Counted from the stretch's first letter, positions 1 to 9,440 are shown. The stretch is DNA of 64,000 nt from Hephaestia mangrovi (GCF_019880555.1 NZ_JAINVU010000001.1:1-64000); one strand, 5' to 3'. Translations and numbers: made by a program. Notes: generated by a model from the letters alone, not told the origin.

Positions 1-47
1 AAAACGTTCTTGGCGATATCCAGACCGATTATGATAACCTGCGACAC
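1..47 (-). CDS. IS110-family transposase, N-terminal fragment (partial)
   Basis: Reading leftward from a GTG at 47 the peptide is VSQVIIIGLDIAKNVF, the N-terminal motif of the DEDD (RuvC-like) catalytic domain of IS110-family transposases, where the Asp of 'GLDIAK' is the first acidic catalytic residue. A ribosome-binding site (GAGGGAGG) lies about 6 bases upstream. Only 15 codons are inside the window, so integrity cannot be judged. The start codon is inferred from the RBS and motif position. Confidence 0.6.
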   Translation of the reverse strand, partial: MSQVIIIGLDIAKNV

Positions 48-118
48 GGACGCCTCCCTCAGTGGTGTTTCAACACCTCCACTCTGGCACATCGATGCCG
101 TCGGGGGGCGTCCACCCC
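1..118 (-). mobile_element. IS110-family insertion sequence, 5' terminal part (runs off the window)
   Basis: The first ~118 bases look like the upstream end of an IS110-type element: a short GC-rich non-coding leader ending near a TGGGGTGG...CCACCCC-type terminus, then a transposase start reading leftward out of the window. The outer boundary near 115-120 is a guess; IS110 elements usually lack terminal inverted repeats, so it cannot be fixed without a second copy. Confidence 0.5.
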
Positions 119-1026
119 ATCAGCTTTAATGAAAGGCGGCGCTCACAATAATGTCTCGCCAATCGGTTGGCGCCAACTTCCGGGAAGATCGCCTCTCGTG
201 ACCCGCTGTCGCTGCTTTGTCTCCGGTCCATACAATACCGGGGACGTCCGCTATTGACACCTGCGTAGAAAAATCAGTGCGACCACAAACGGCCAGCCTT
301 GCACATTAAGCGGCTCGATCCCGCGTAGTGTAGAAGGTCCTATCTTGCAGGTGGCCGTCGTTTGACGAGCAGACCACGAACGGCTAGAAAGTCCCAGTGC
401 TGGTCAGTCGGAGTTCCGCGACAACCGCATCAACGAAGGGCGGGTTCAACCAGTAGCTGCGGTCGCCTTTGTCGGCGACTGCTGACCTCGGCGTTTTTGC
501 GGCTTCGCTCATTCTAACGGCTATAATCGGACAGGCCGGAACCGGCCCAAGAGGCGCCATTATCCGCCGTATGAACGAAGGACTGGTTTTAGGTGGCAGC
601 TCAAGAGCCGCGAACGGCAGCAAAGTTGGCGTCTAGGGACATTGAACCGTTGCCTGCCGGAAGAGGCGGCTCCCGACCAGAGTCGGTCGTTCAGATCAGC
701 CAGCGCGACCGTCAGCTCCCGACAGAAGCGGCCAACGGGATGCCCTGAAGCGGACCGTCAGCAAAGCACGCCAAAATTCGGCCGTTGAGGGGCACTACCG
801 CCAGTTCCGATAGTTGCCATCCGTTCATGTGACTGGCATCGTGTATTAAGGGCCAACCGGGGGACTTTGCGGCCGGTCGCGAACGGTTTTTCGAACGGCG
901 GCTATCGCAACAACTAATGCGCGACCGTACTCCGGAAGCGAACTGTTAAACGGGCAAGCTGGCTGATCGCGGTGTGAAAGCCCTTAGGACGCTTGGCGGC
1001 TAGTTAATGCTCTCCGATGAAATATG
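119..1026. other. Long intergenic stretch with no supported gene
   Basis: About 0.9 kb between the IS end and the S9 peptidase stop. The longest open frame (384-623, minus) has a composition unlike the neighbouring proteins and no recognisable domain. The stretch contains short words that recur in other gaps of this window, such as GAACGGC, GCCTTTGTCGGCG and CTGCCGGAAG..GGCGGCT, suggesting decayed dispersed intergenic modules rather than a gene. Confidence 0.5.
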
Positions 1027-3180
1027 TTAATTCTCTAAAGCTCGGCCGAGCGTCGCGATCGCGAAGGCATACATCCGAGCCCATTGCGCGATTTCGTCAT
1101 AGCGCCCCGCAGCACCGAGGTGGCCGCCCGCCATTTCGGTGTGCAGCAGCATCGGCTGGCCGCTGGTCGACCGGGCACGGAGCTTGGCGATCCATTTCGC
1201 CGGTTCCCAGAACCCGACGCGATCGTCGCTGATCGCGGTGGTTGCTAGCGTCGGCGGGTAGGCTCGTGCGCCCACATTGTCGTAGGGCGAATAACTGGCG
1301 ATGTAATCGTAGGCTGCCGGATCGTGGAGCGGATCGCCCCAGACCGGGCGGGTCAGCGGGACCAGCGGGTGGGTCGCGTCGCTCATCGTGTTGAGCATGT
1401 CGACGAACGGCGCCTGGCCGATCACCGCCCCCCACAGATCAGGCCGCATGTTCTCGGCAGCGCCGACCAAGAGCCCTCCAGCCGAGTAACCGTGAAGCGC
1501 GATGCGCTTGGGCGCGGTGTGGCGGCTGCGGATCAGTTCCTCGGCGCAGGCGATGAAATCGGTGAAGCTGGTCTTCTTCTCCAGCCGCCGCGCCTGTTCG
1601 AACCACGACCAGCCCTTTTCCGAGCCGCCGCGAACATGCGCGACCGCCCAGATCCAGCCGCGATCAACCAGCGATAGTCGCGGGATCGAGAAATCGGTGA
1701 CAAAGCTGTAACCATAGGCGCCGTAGCCGGTCAGCATCAGCGGCGCAGTGCAGTCAAGCGGGGTGCGGCGGGCGTGGAAGACGGTAATCGGGACTTGAGC
1801 GCCGTCGGGCGCGGCCGCGTGCAGGCGTTTGACGACGTAAGCGGTGGGATCGAAGCTCGATGGAACGTCTTGTTCGGCGAGAATGCGGCGTGTGCCGGCG
1901 GCAAGGTCGCAGGCGAGCCATTGTTCGGGCGTGGCGGGCGATTGGTAAGTCAGGCGCAGCGTGTCGCCGGCATAATCGGAGGGCTGCACCTCGATCGCAT
2001 AGGCGGCTTCGTCGAAGGTGACGGGTTCGTGCGGTACACCGTCTTCGCCGGCGGCCATCACATGGAGGTTGCCTTCGACGCGCTCGATCCATGTGAAGCG
2101 GCGCGCGAAGGGGTGCGTCTCGGTGATGAAGCGGCCGGGGCGGTGCGCGATCCACGGGCGCCAGTGCGCCGGCTGCGGCGCCGTGACGGGCGCGCGCATC
2201 AGCTTGAAGTCCTCGGCACCGTCGGCATTGGTGCGGATGACGAAATCGTCCTGCCAATGCTCGAGATCGTAGATCGTGCCGGCACGACGCGGGGCGACCA
2301 GCAGCGGCGCGACGGTCGGGCCGGTGCCGGCGATGAGCCGCACCTCGCTGGTCACGTCGTTCCAGCAGCGGATGAAAATGTAGCGGCGCGATGCGCTGAG
2401 CAGCACTTCCATCAGGAAGGCGGGATCCGTCTCTTCATAAACCAGGCTGTCCTGGCCGCCGCGCGCAGGGCGGCGATAGAGGCGCGCGGGACGGCTGTTG
2501 GCGTCGCGCCACACCCAGAACAGCCAGGCCGAGTCGGGCGAGAACACGAAATCGCCGAACGCGCTGGTTGGCGGATCGGGCATCAACGCGCCGCTGGCGA
2601 TGTCCTTCACCTGGATCGTGAATTTCTCCGAGCCAGTGGCGTCCTCGGCCCAGGCGAACAGGCGCTGATCGGGGCTGTGCGCGGCGTTTTTGATCGCGAG
2701 ATAGGGCTGACCCGCAGCGCGCGCCTCGGCATCGAGCAGCAACGTCTCCGCGCCGCCATCCCGCGGGCGGCGGAGATAGCGCGGATGCTGCGCGCCGGGG
2801 GCATAGCGGGTGAGGTAGGCCCAATCGCCGTCCTCCTCGGGGGGCGGCTCGGAACTGGGCGCGGTGCGCGCCTTCATCTCGGCGATCAGTTGCGCCTGAA
2901 GCGGCTCGGTCGGGGCGAGCACCGCGTCGCAATACTGATTCTCTTCGGCGAGATAGGCTCGGATCGATGGATCGAGGGTCGATGCGTCGCGCCACACCTC
3001 CTTCCAATTGGCTGGCTTGAGCCAGGCGTAATCGTCGACGCGGACGCGGCCGAGTTGCTCGATCCGCTCCGGATGGCGCGGCGTGATCGGTGGTTTGGGA
3101 TGGTGCGCGAGCGCAAAGCCACGCGCCCCGCTCGCCAGCGCGCCGAGCGCGGTGCCGGCGAGAAACTGGCGGCGGTTCAC
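1027..3180 (-). CDS. Tat-exported S9 family peptidase (oligopeptidase B / prolyl oligopeptidase type)
   Basis: 717-residue serine peptidase that would cleave short peptides in the periplasm. A beta-propeller region (about residues 80-430) precedes the alpha/beta-hydrolase domain with nucleophile Ser566 in HGYSAGG, an Asp in 'SDDRVGF', and the His in 'GGHLGAAG'. Length and the 'DDYAWL' opening fit oligopeptidase B. The N-terminus NRRQFLAGTALGALASGA is a twin-arginine signal. The start is GTG at 3180 rather than an upstream in-frame codon, because GTG overlaps the stop of the PepSY gene as GTGA, indicating translational coupling. Substrate specificity is unknown; a role in processing a peptidic siderophore with its partner genes is inference. 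Confidence 0.85.
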   Translation of the reverse strand: MNRRQFLAGTALGALASGARGFALAHHPKPPITPRHPERIEQLGRVRVDDYAWLKPANWKEVWRDASTLDPSIRAYLAEENQYCDAVLAPTEPLQAQLIAEMKARTAPSSEPPPEEDGDWAYLTRYAPGAQHPRYLRRPRDGGAETLLLDAEARAAGQPYLAIKNAAHSPDQRLFAWAEDATGSEKFTIQVKDIASGALMPDPPTSAFGDFVFSPDSAWLFWVWRDANSRPARLYRRPARGGQDSLVYEETDPAFLMEVLLSASRRYIFIRCWNDVTSEVRLIAGTGPTVAPLLVAPRRAGTIYDLEHWQDDFVIRTNADGAEDFKLMRAPVTAPQPAHWRPWIAHRPGRFITETHPFARRFTWIERVEGNLHVMAAGEDGVPHEPVTFDEAAYAIEVQPSDYAGDTLRLTYQSPATPEQWLACDLAAGTRRILAEQDVPSSFDPTAYVVKRLHAAAPDGAQVPITVFHARRTPLDCTAPLMLTGYGAYGYSFVTDFSIPRLSLVDRGWIWAVAHVRGGSEKGWSWFEQARRLEKKTSFTDFIACAEELIRSRHTAPKRIALHGYSAGGLLVGAAENMRPDLWGAVIGQAPFVDMLNTMSDATHPLVPLTRPVWGDPLHDPAAYDYIASYSPYDNVGARAYPPTLATTAISDDRVGFWEPAKWIAKLRARSTSGQPMLLHTEMAGGHLGAAGRYDEIAQWARMYAFAIATLGRALEN

Positions 3181-4364
3181 GCCGTCGCCCGCGCAAGCGC
3201 CTTGGCGCGTTCGCTGGCGCGGCGCGACTGGCGCTTCTTCCACCAGGTATAGAGGCCGGTCACGCACATCTCCGCGGTCGACAGGCCGAGCAGGAAGATG
3301 ATCGCGATGCCGAAAGGGCCGATCACCTCACCGCTGTGCAACGGATAGAGCGCGCGGCTGACCTTGCGACCGGCGCTGTCGCGATAGGGATCGTCGGCAT
3401 AGACGAAGCGGCCGGTGGCGCCATCGACATAATAAGTGATCGGGCCAAGGTCGCGATAATGTTCGACCCCTGATGCGGTGAACATCACGCCGTAGAGGTT
3501 GCGATCGGGGAGATGGCTTTCCTTAGCCGGACGCCAGGCAAGTCCGGCGGCGCGCGCGTGCGTCGCCGCCTGATCGAGCGCGGCGGCGAAGCCGATCGGC
3601 GCGGCCTTGCTGGGAATTGCCGGAGCGTCGAACGGCGACGGCTTGGCCGGCGACACCGATTGCACGACCGGCGTGAACGCCTCGTCGAAGAAGTTCATGC
3701 ACACCGAGGTGAAGGCGAGCACCATCGCGCCAATCAGCAGCCACAGGCCGCTGGCGCGGTGGAGATCGAGCATCAGTCGCCGCAGTCGCGCCGACAGGTC
3801 GATCTTCCACATCGGCTTCCAGCGCCGCCAGAACGGGCCGACGGGGGGCAGCGTGAGGTAGAAGCCGACGCCATTGCCGATCAGCCAGCCGAGCGCGGCG
3901 ACGCCCATCAGCCAGCGCCCCCAGGTGCCGGCGAGCAGCGTGTAGTGAAACTGGAATACGCCCTCGACGAAGTGGCGGCGATCCCAGCCCGGCCCCGATT
4001 GGCGTGTGCCGACGACATGGCCGTCATGGGGATCGAGAAACGCCTGATCGTAGCCGAGCGGGTGCGCGGCGTCGCGCGGCGCCACGGCGATCTCGATCGT
4101 ACCGCCGGCGGGAACGTTGAGCGGGAAGGACAGCGCGGCCAATTCGGGATGCGCGGCCTCGAGCCGTGTAACCGCTGCGACCGTGCCGATCGGCGCGCCG
4201 GCGCCGCTGCTCCTGAACAGATCGGGGTTGAGCGCCGCGTCGATCCTTTTGTCGAAGCACAGGAAGCAGCCGGTCACCGCGGCGATGAACAGGAAGACGA
4301 GCGTCGCCAGCCCGAGATAGCGGTGGACGCTCATCCAGAATTGGCGCGTTCGCGGTTTGCTCAT
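3177..4364 (-). CDS. PepSY-associated TM (PepSY_TM) membrane protein
   Basis: 395-residue inner-membrane protein with an N-terminal membrane segment (WMSVHRYLGLATLVFLFIAA), a periplasmic PepSY-like loop, a central pair of helices ('LLIGAMVLAFTSVCMNFF'), and a C-terminal helix before the basic tail 'TWWKKRQSRRASERAK'. The 'HRYLGL' and 'LDLHRASGLW' histidines are the conserved haem or metal-associated positions of this family. Such proteins often accompany ferric-siderophore receptors and are proposed to reduce imported iron complexes. ATG at 4364 is preceded by AAGGAGA, which favours it over the upstream in-frame ATG at 4628. It overlaps the S9 peptidase start and diverges from a TBDT gene. 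Confidence 0.85.
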   Translation of the reverse strand: MSKPRTRQFWMSVHRYLGLATLVFLFIAAVTGCFLCFDKRIDAALNPDLFRSSGAGAPIGTVAAVTRLEAAHPELAALSFPLNVPAGGTIEIAVAPRDAAHPLGYDQAFLDPHDGHVVGTRQSGPGWDRRHFVEGVFQFHYTLLAGTWGRWLMGVAALGWLIGNGVGFYLTLPPVGPFWRRWKPMWKIDLSARLRRLMLDLHRASGLWLLIGAMVLAFTSVCMNFFDEAFTPVVQSVSPAKPSPFDAPAIPSKAAPIGFAAALDQAATHARAAGLAWRPAKESHLPDRNLYGVMFTASGVEHYRDLGPITYYVDGATGRFVYADDPYRDSAGRKVSRALYPLHSGEVIGPFGIAIIFLLGLSTAEMCVTGLYTWWKKRQSRRASERAKALARATA

Positions 4365-4690
4365 TGCTTCTCCTTCGCGGCAACGACGGCGGAAGGCTAG
4401 ACCGGCGTTCCGCGGTCCGTTCGCCGCGGCGGGCCGATCGCCGTCTCGAACGGGCCAGAAGCCGGCTCGACATGCGTCGCGATGACCGCGCAATGCCATT
4501 CTCGAATCATTTTTGTAAACGCTTCTTAATAGCGTTAAATCGCTTTCGTTATTGCGGCGCAACAACGGCCCGGGCGCGATGGAATGCGGCCCTATCCCGA
4601 AGAGGCGCCAATGCGATTCATTTAACATTCGATGCCGACGAATGCGCCTTTGTACGGCGGTTCGCGGATTGAAGCGAAGAGGGGGACCTT
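4365..4690. promoter_or_regulatory. Divergent intergenic region between PepSY gene and siderophore receptor
   Basis: 326 bases carrying the promoters of two divergent genes expected to be iron-controlled. A relatively AT-rich patch around 4500-4555 (TTTTTGTAAACGCTTC, TTAATAGCG, TTTCGTTATT) is the likely promoter or operator area. I see no convincing match to a canonical Fur box, so regulation by iron is inferred from gene content only. Confidence 0.35.
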
Positions 4691-6880
4691 ATGTCTTGTT
4701 TCCGTCGTGCCGCTCGCCCGTTGCTGTTCGCCGGCACCGCGCTCGCGATGCTGTCGCCGGCCTATGCCCAGGATAATAACGGCACCGATACCGTCGCCGC
4801 GACCGGTGTCCAGACGACGCGGACCGACAATGGCGACATCGTCGTCATCGCCCGCAATTACGTGCCGCAGGGCGCGCAGACCGCGACCAAGACCGACATC
4901 CCCTTGATCGAGACGCCGCAATCGATCTCGGTGGTGACGCGCGACCAGATCGACCTGCTCAACTTCACCGACACGCAGCAGGCGGTGCGCTACACCGCCA
5001 GCGTGTTCGGCGAGAGCTACGGCCCCGATCCGCGCTACGATTTCGTCACCGTGCGCGGGTTCACGCCGCGCCAATATATCGACGGGCTCGCGGTGCCTGC
5101 GACGACGACGATCGCCGCGACCGGCGTCGATCTCTACGCCTTCGAATCGCTCGATATCCTCAAAGGGCCTTCGTCGGCGCTTTACGGCCTCGCGCCGCCG
5201 GGAGGCATTCTCAACGAGACCAGCCGCCGCCCGTCGAGCGAGTTCGGCGGCGAGATCGAAGCCAAATATGGCAGCCACAATTTTGCCGAGGGGGCGATGA
5301 CGCTGACCGGCCCGGCGACGCCCTGGCTCGACGTGCGCTTCACCGGCCTCTACCGCGACGCCGACGGCGAGGTCGATCACACGCATACCCAGCGTCTGCT
5401 CGCGTCGCCCTCTGCAACGCTGAAGCTCGGCGACAGCACCAAGCTGACCGGGCTGCTTTATTACCAGTATGACAAGGTCGAGGGCGGTGCGGGCGGCTTC
5501 CTGCCGATCTGGGGCACGCTGCTCGACAATCCCAATGGGCGGATCAGTCGCAAGACCAATCTCGACGATCCCAAGGATTTGTTCGAGCGTCACCAATATG
5601 GCGTGGGCTACGATCTCGAGCATCGCTTCTCGGATACGCTGACCTTTCATTCGAACACCAAATGGAGCGATTATCACGAGGCGACGCCGATCGGGCTCTA
5701 CAGCGGCGGCGGCTTCGTCAACACCACCGATCCGACGCTGCCGAGTTACTATCGCGACCTGCAGCAGTATAATTTCAGCTACAAGGAAAGCGTCCGCAGC
5801 TTCGCCACCGACAACCGGCTGGACGCGACGATTGATGCCGGCGCAATTCGCAATAAGCTGCTGCTCGGCGTGGATTACCGCAACATCAAGAACGTCGCGG
5901 CGTACAATTTCGTGTTCGCCGGGGTGATCGACGCATTCGATCCTGTTTATGATCCGACCTACGAGAAGGACGTCGGCTATCCGTTTGCCTATAACAACCA
6001 GTCGGTGAAGCAGACCGGGGTTTACGGGCAGGATCAGATCAAGATCGGCCAGCTCTTCGTGATGCTCGGCGGCCGGTACGATTGGGTCGACGAGAATGCG
6101 CGCCTCTCCGGTATCAAGCAGAAACAGCACAAATTCACTTACCGGGTGGGCGCGAATTACGTCACCGCGTCGGGACTGGCGCCGTATATCAGCTATTCGA
6201 CCTCGTTCGAGCCGGTGATCGGCACCGATTCGGTAACCAAGCAGCCGTTCAAACCGAGTTCGGTCCGGCAATGGGAGGGGGGCGTCAAATATGATGCGCG
6301 GGGCCTACCCAAGGACGTCAAGCTGTTCGCGACGCTCGCGGGGTTCGATATCAAGGAGAGCAATTTTGTCTCGCCGCAGATCGGCGTCACGCCGGTGTTC
6401 GTCACACAGGGCGGTGAGGTGGAGGTCTATGGCGCCGAGGCCGAGATCGTCGCGCGCATCCATGAACAACTGACGATCAACGCGTCGTACAGCTACAATC
6501 ACAGCAAGGTGCTGTCGGCCCCCGGCGAACCCGCCGATGTCGGCTACCCGTTGCCGACGACGCCCAAGCACAAGGCATCGCTATTCGTCGACTATACGCT
6601 TCAAAGCGGCGCGCTGGCGGGGATCGGCGGCGGTGTGGGCGTGCGCTACACGAGCAAGAGCACCGGCGCGCTGCCGGGCGCGTTCGCGACGCCGGTGATT
6701 TACGCCGATGCCGCGACGCTGTTCGACGCGACGCTGCACTATGACGTGCCCGGCTGGCGCTTCGCGATCAACGGGTCGAACGTTGCCGACAAGCGTTACG
6801 TCGCCCGCTGTGCCAGCAATTACGGGTGCGTCTACGGCGCGGGACGACAGATCATCGGAACGATCACGAAGAAGTTCTAG
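4691..6880 (+). CDS. TonB-dependent siderophore receptor (FhuA/FhuE type)
   Basis: 729-residue outer-membrane receptor: Sec signal peptide ending 'LAMLSPAYAQ', TonB-box context 'GDIVVIARNYV', plug domain with 'TPQSISVVTRDQI' and 'GFTPRQYIDGL', then a 22-strand barrel ending in the aromatic residue F. The C-terminal Cys pair in 'ARCASNYGCVYG' is typical of ferric-hydroxamate-type receptors such as FhuE and FpvA relatives. The start has a strong RBS (GAGGGGGACCTT) before ATG. The divergent PepSY/S9 pair supports an iron-chelate uptake role. The exact siderophore cannot be deduced. The opposite-strand long open frame is a codon-bias shadow. Confidence 0.92.
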   Translation: MSCFRRAARPLLFAGTALAMLSPAYAQDNNGTDTVAATGVQTTRTDNGDIVVIARNYVPQGAQTATKTDIPLIETPQSISVVTRDQIDLLNFTDTQQAVRYTASVFGESYGPDPRYDFVTVRGFTPRQYIDGLAVPATTTIAATGVDLYAFESLDILKGPSSALYGLAPPGGILNETSRRPSSEFGGEIEAKYGSHNFAEGAMTLTGPATPWLDVRFTGLYRDADGEVDHTHTQRLLASPSATLKLGDSTKLTGLLYYQYDKVEGGAGGFLPIWGTLLDNPNGRISRKTNLDDPKDLFERHQYGVGYDLEHRFSDTLTFHSNTKWSDYHEATPIGLYSGGGFVNTTDPTLPSYYRDLQQYNFSYKESVRSFATDNRLDATIDAGAIRNKLLLGVDYRNIKNVAAYNFVFAGVIDAFDPVYDPTYEKDVGYPFAYNNQSVKQTGVYGQDQIKIGQLFVMLGGRYDWVDENARLSGIKQKQHKFTYRVGANYVTASGLAPYISYSTSFEPVIGTDSVTKQPFKPSSVRQWEGGVKYDARGLPKDVKLFATLAGFDIKESNFVSPQIGVTPVFVTQGGEVEVYGAEAEIVARIHEQLTINASYSYNHSKVLSAPGEPADVGYPLPTTPKHKASLFVDYTLQSGALAGIGGGVGVRYTSKSTGALPGAFATPVIYADAATLFDATLHYDVPGWRFAINGSNVADKRYVARCASNYGCVYGAGRQIIGTITKKF

Positions 6881-6886
6881 AGCCGC

Positions 6887-7486
6887 CTAACGCTCGCGAC
6901 GATCCATGCGCCGCATCCAGCCGGCGAGTGGATCGTCGCCGAGGTGGGCGAGGATCGTGTCGAACACGGTGTTGGTCTCGTCCTGGCCGAGCTTGAAGCG
7001 CGCGTCGATATGCGTGATCCGCGCGCGGAAGGCGACGATGTGGCGGATCAGCGCATCGTAGCGCGCGCCAAGTTGATCGGCGGTCCAGGGTTCGGGCCGA
7101 TCACGCTCCATCGCCGCGATCAGCCGCGCGACGGCCTCGTCGTTGAGCGCGGTATCGAGCGCGATCTCGGCCTCGATCCGCGCGACGGCGTAGTTCCAGG
7201 TCGGCCCCCAATCGGCGCGGCCCGCCATGGCGGGCGAGATGTAGCGATGCGGCCCCTGGAACAGGAACAGCGCGTGCGGGTCGGCGCGGACTGCCTCGAT
7301 TTGCGGGTTGGAGCGGCCGAAATGGCCGATCAGGCCGACCGGCGCGCCGTCGGCGTCGCGTTCGAGGAGGATGGGCAGCGGCGTCGCGCGGAAGCGCTCA
7401 CCGCGCGTCACCACCCAAGCGAGCGGATGGCCGGCGATCAGCGCCGCGAGATCGTCGTTGGTCCAGTCGTCGAACGGTCCGCTCAT
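6887..7486 (-). CDS. FMN-binding negative transcriptional regulator, PaiB family
   Basis: About 199-residue split-barrel flavin-binding protein. Family signs are the opening 'FDDWTNDDLAALIAGHPLAW', 'FRATPLPILLERD', 'GHFGRSNPQ', 'HALFLFQGPHRYISPAMA' and 'WNYAVARIEAEI', matching PaiB-like proteins, which bind FMN and repress sporulation or protease genes in Bacillus; the role in Proteobacteria is poorly defined. ATG at 7486 overlaps the stop of the upstream esterase by one base (TGATG), so it is probably translated by coupling; a GTG three bases earlier is an alternative. It converges on the siderophore receptor with only 6 bases between stops. Confidence 0.8.
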   Translation of the reverse strand: MSGPFDDWTNDDLAALIAGHPLAWVVTRGERFRATPLPILLERDADGAPVGLIGHFGRSNPQIEAVRADPHALFLFQGPHRYISPAMAGRADWGPTWNYAVARIEAEIALDTALNDEAVARLIAAMERDRPEPWTADQLGARYDALIRHIVAFRARITHIDARFKLGQDETNTVFDTILAHLGDDPLAGWMRRMDRRER

Positions 7487-8436
7487 CACTCGGAGGATGG
7501 CAGGTTCAGCGTCGTGCGCAACCAGGCCGCGGCCTCGGCCAGCGCGCGATCGGCGAGCGGGGCGATCCGCACCGCCTCGAGGAAGCTGTGCGTGGCGCCG
7601 CTATAGACCTGTGCCTCGACCGCGACGCCCGCGGCCTGCAGGCGTTCCGCCATCTCGCGATTCTCGTCGGCGAGGATGTCGCATTCGGCGATGCACAGGA
7701 AGGTCGGCGGCATGCCCGTCAGGTCGGCGAGCAGCGGGCGTGCGAGAGGATCTTGTTCGTCGGCCGGTGCGCGCAAGTAATTGTCCCAGAAATCGGCCAT
7801 TTCGGGGACAGTGAGCATATAGGCGTCGCCGTCATAGCGATCGTGCGACGCGCGCGCGGTCATGTCGAACGCGCCGTAATTGACCAGCAGCGCGTCGCAT
7901 ACCGACGCGCCGCGGTCGCGCAGTGCGAGATTGGCGGCAAGCGCCAGGTTCGCGCCGGCGGAGTCGCCGCCGATCGCGAGTGTATTCGCGTCGAGGCCGA
8001 GCGAGGGCCCTTCGTCGCGTAGCCAATCGATCACGTCGACGATCTCGCCGATCGCGTGCGGGAAGCGTACCTCGGGCGACAGGCTGTAATCGATGCCGAC
8101 CACCGCCATGCCGGTGCGCGCGGCATATTCGCGCATCAGGCGATCGTGCGTGTCGAGGCTGAACAGCATCCAGCCGCCGCCGTGGACGTAGATCAGGACG
8201 GGCAGCGCCGCCGCCGGCGTGGGTCGATAGATTCGTACGCGGACGCCACATGCGCCGACGCGGCGTTCCTCGATCCCCGCCATCCTGGGGCCGCCGACCA
8301 CCCACGGCTCGCGGACGCGTTCGGCGATCGCGCGTCGGGCGGCGAGGTCGCCTGAGACACCGTGCGCAAAGCGTGCGCTGTCGGCCGCGGTTTCGCGCAG
8401 GAACGTGCGGATGTCGGGATCGACGTCGTCTGTCAT
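7486..8436 (-). CDS. Alpha/beta hydrolase, HSL-type acetyl esterase (hydrolase_3 family)
   Basis: 316-residue carboxylic-ester hydrolase of the hormone-sensitive-lipase family. The oxyanion-hole motif HGGGW begins at His85, the nucleophile is Ser159 in GGDSAGA, the catalytic Asp lies in 'IAECDILADEN' and the His in 'GATHSFLEA'. No signal peptide is evident, so it is likely cytoplasmic, acting on small acyl esters. I take ATG at 8436 (GTGAGG about 12 bases upstream); an in-frame GTG at 8454 would add six residues. It forms a two-gene operon with the PaiB-like gene. Confidence 0.85.
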   Translation of the reverse strand: MTDDVDPDIRTFLRETAADSARFAHGVSGDLAARRAIAERVREPWVVGGPRMAGIEERRVGACGVRVRIYRPTPAAALPVLIYVHGGGWMLFSLDTHDRLMREYAARTGMAVVGIDYSLSPEVRFPHAIGEIVDVIDWLRDEGPSLGLDANTLAIGGDSAGANLALAANLALRDRGASVCDALLVNYGAFDMTARASHDRYDGDAYMLTVPEMADFWDNYLRAPADEQDPLARPLLADLTGMPPTFLCIAECDILADENREMAERLQAAGVAVEAQVYSGATHSFLEAVRIAPLADRALAEAAAWLRTTLNLPSSE

Positions 8437-8657
8437 CGTGGCCGCGGTCCTCACCTTTCAACGCGCAATCCGGCGCAATCCGCGCCCTATAGCGATCCGG
8501 GAATGGACAACCAGCGCCTGGCACGCCCGCGTCGCCGGGCCAGTTATCGTTGCCGGCGGGCAAACTGGCCTTGATGGGTGTGACAGTTCCTTGACAACAA
8601 TTTGACTTGGCATAGCCTGCATCAGCGTATCGCCGCACTTTCATCGGACACGGGCCA

Positions 8658-9440
8658 ATGAAGACTTTCGACGAAGCGACTTGTGACAGCCGCACGGTGG
8701 TCGGGCTGGAGGATGAATATGCCGCCGGGTTCGTCGATCCCGCGCACCGCCACCAGCACGCACAATTGCTCTACGCCTCATCGGGGGTGATGTCGGTGAT
8801 CGTCGAGGCGGAGAGTTTCGTGATCCCGCCGCAGCGCGCCTTGTGGATCCCGGCGGGCGCCCTCCACGAAGTGTCGTGCCGCGGGCCGGTGTCGATCCGC
8901 ACGCTCTATTTCGGCGATGCGCTCGGCAATCTCGGCGGCGACGTCTGCCGCGTGATCGAGATTTCGGATTTCCTCAAGGCGCTGATCCTCGAGGTCGTCC
9001 ATTTCGGCAGCGACTATGACGAGGACGGCCGCGAGGGCCGCATCGTCCGCGTGCTGATCGACGAGGTCCGCGCCATGCCCGATGCACCGTACAGCGCGCG
9101 GATGCCGACCGATTATCGGCTGCTGCGCGTGTGCCGGCAAATCCTCGACGATCCGTCCGATCAGCGCGATCTCGATGAATATGCCGCAATCGCTGGCATG
9201 AGCCGCCGCACCTTCACGCGGCTGTTCCGCCAGGAAACTGGCATGGGGCTCGCGGTGTGGCGGCAGCAGGTGCGGCTGATGGAAGCGGTGTCGCTGCTGG
9301 CGATGGGCCAGCCCGTGACTACGGTGGCGTTCGACGTCGGCTATGAGAGCCCGAGCGCGTTCACGGCGATGTTTCATCGCTCGTTCGGGGCGCCGCCCAG
9401 TCAGTATCGCCCGCGCTCGCCCGAACCGCGGATGCACTGA
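8658..9440 (+). CDS. AraC family transcriptional regulator with cupin sensor
   Basis: 260-residue regulator. The N-terminal half is an AraC-type cupin ('AGFVDPAHRHQHAQLLYASSG', 'PPQRALWIPAGALHE'), the C-terminal ~100 residues are the double helix-turn-helix domain ('LDEYAAIAGMSRRTFTRLFR', 'VTTVAFDVGYESPSAFTAMF', 'GAPPSQYR'). The 'RHQHAQLLYA...WIPAGALHEV' arrangement is that of the broad NimR/YdeC-like group. It is divergent from the esterase operon, so that operon is a plausible target, and convergent with the permease, whose 3' end it overlaps by 80 bases. Confidence 0.88.
   Translation: MKTFDEATCDSRTVVGLEDEYAAGFVDPAHRHQHAQLLYASSGVMSVIVEAESFVIPPQRALWIPAGALHEVSCRGPVSIRTLYFGDALGNLGGDVCRVIEISDFLKALILEVVHFGSDYDEDGREGRIVRVLIDEVRAMPDAPYSARMPTDYRLLRVCRQILDDPSDQRDLDEYAAIAGMSRRTFTRLFRQETGMGLAVWRQQVRLMEAVSLLAMGQPVTTVAFDVGYESPSAFTAMFHRSFGAPPSQYRPRSPEPRMH

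Noticed and set aside
384..623. 79-codon open frame on the minus strand
   Set aside because: No domain, weak start, composition unlike neighbours, and it lies in a gap with decayed repeat words.
1774..3252. Long plus-strand open frame across the S9 peptidase
   Set aside because: It mirrors the codon bias of the real gene on the other strand; no family resemblance.
4622..6271. 549-codon minus-strand frame over the siderophore receptor
   Set aside because: Arg/Asp/Ile-rich shadow of a high-GC receptor gene without a known domain.
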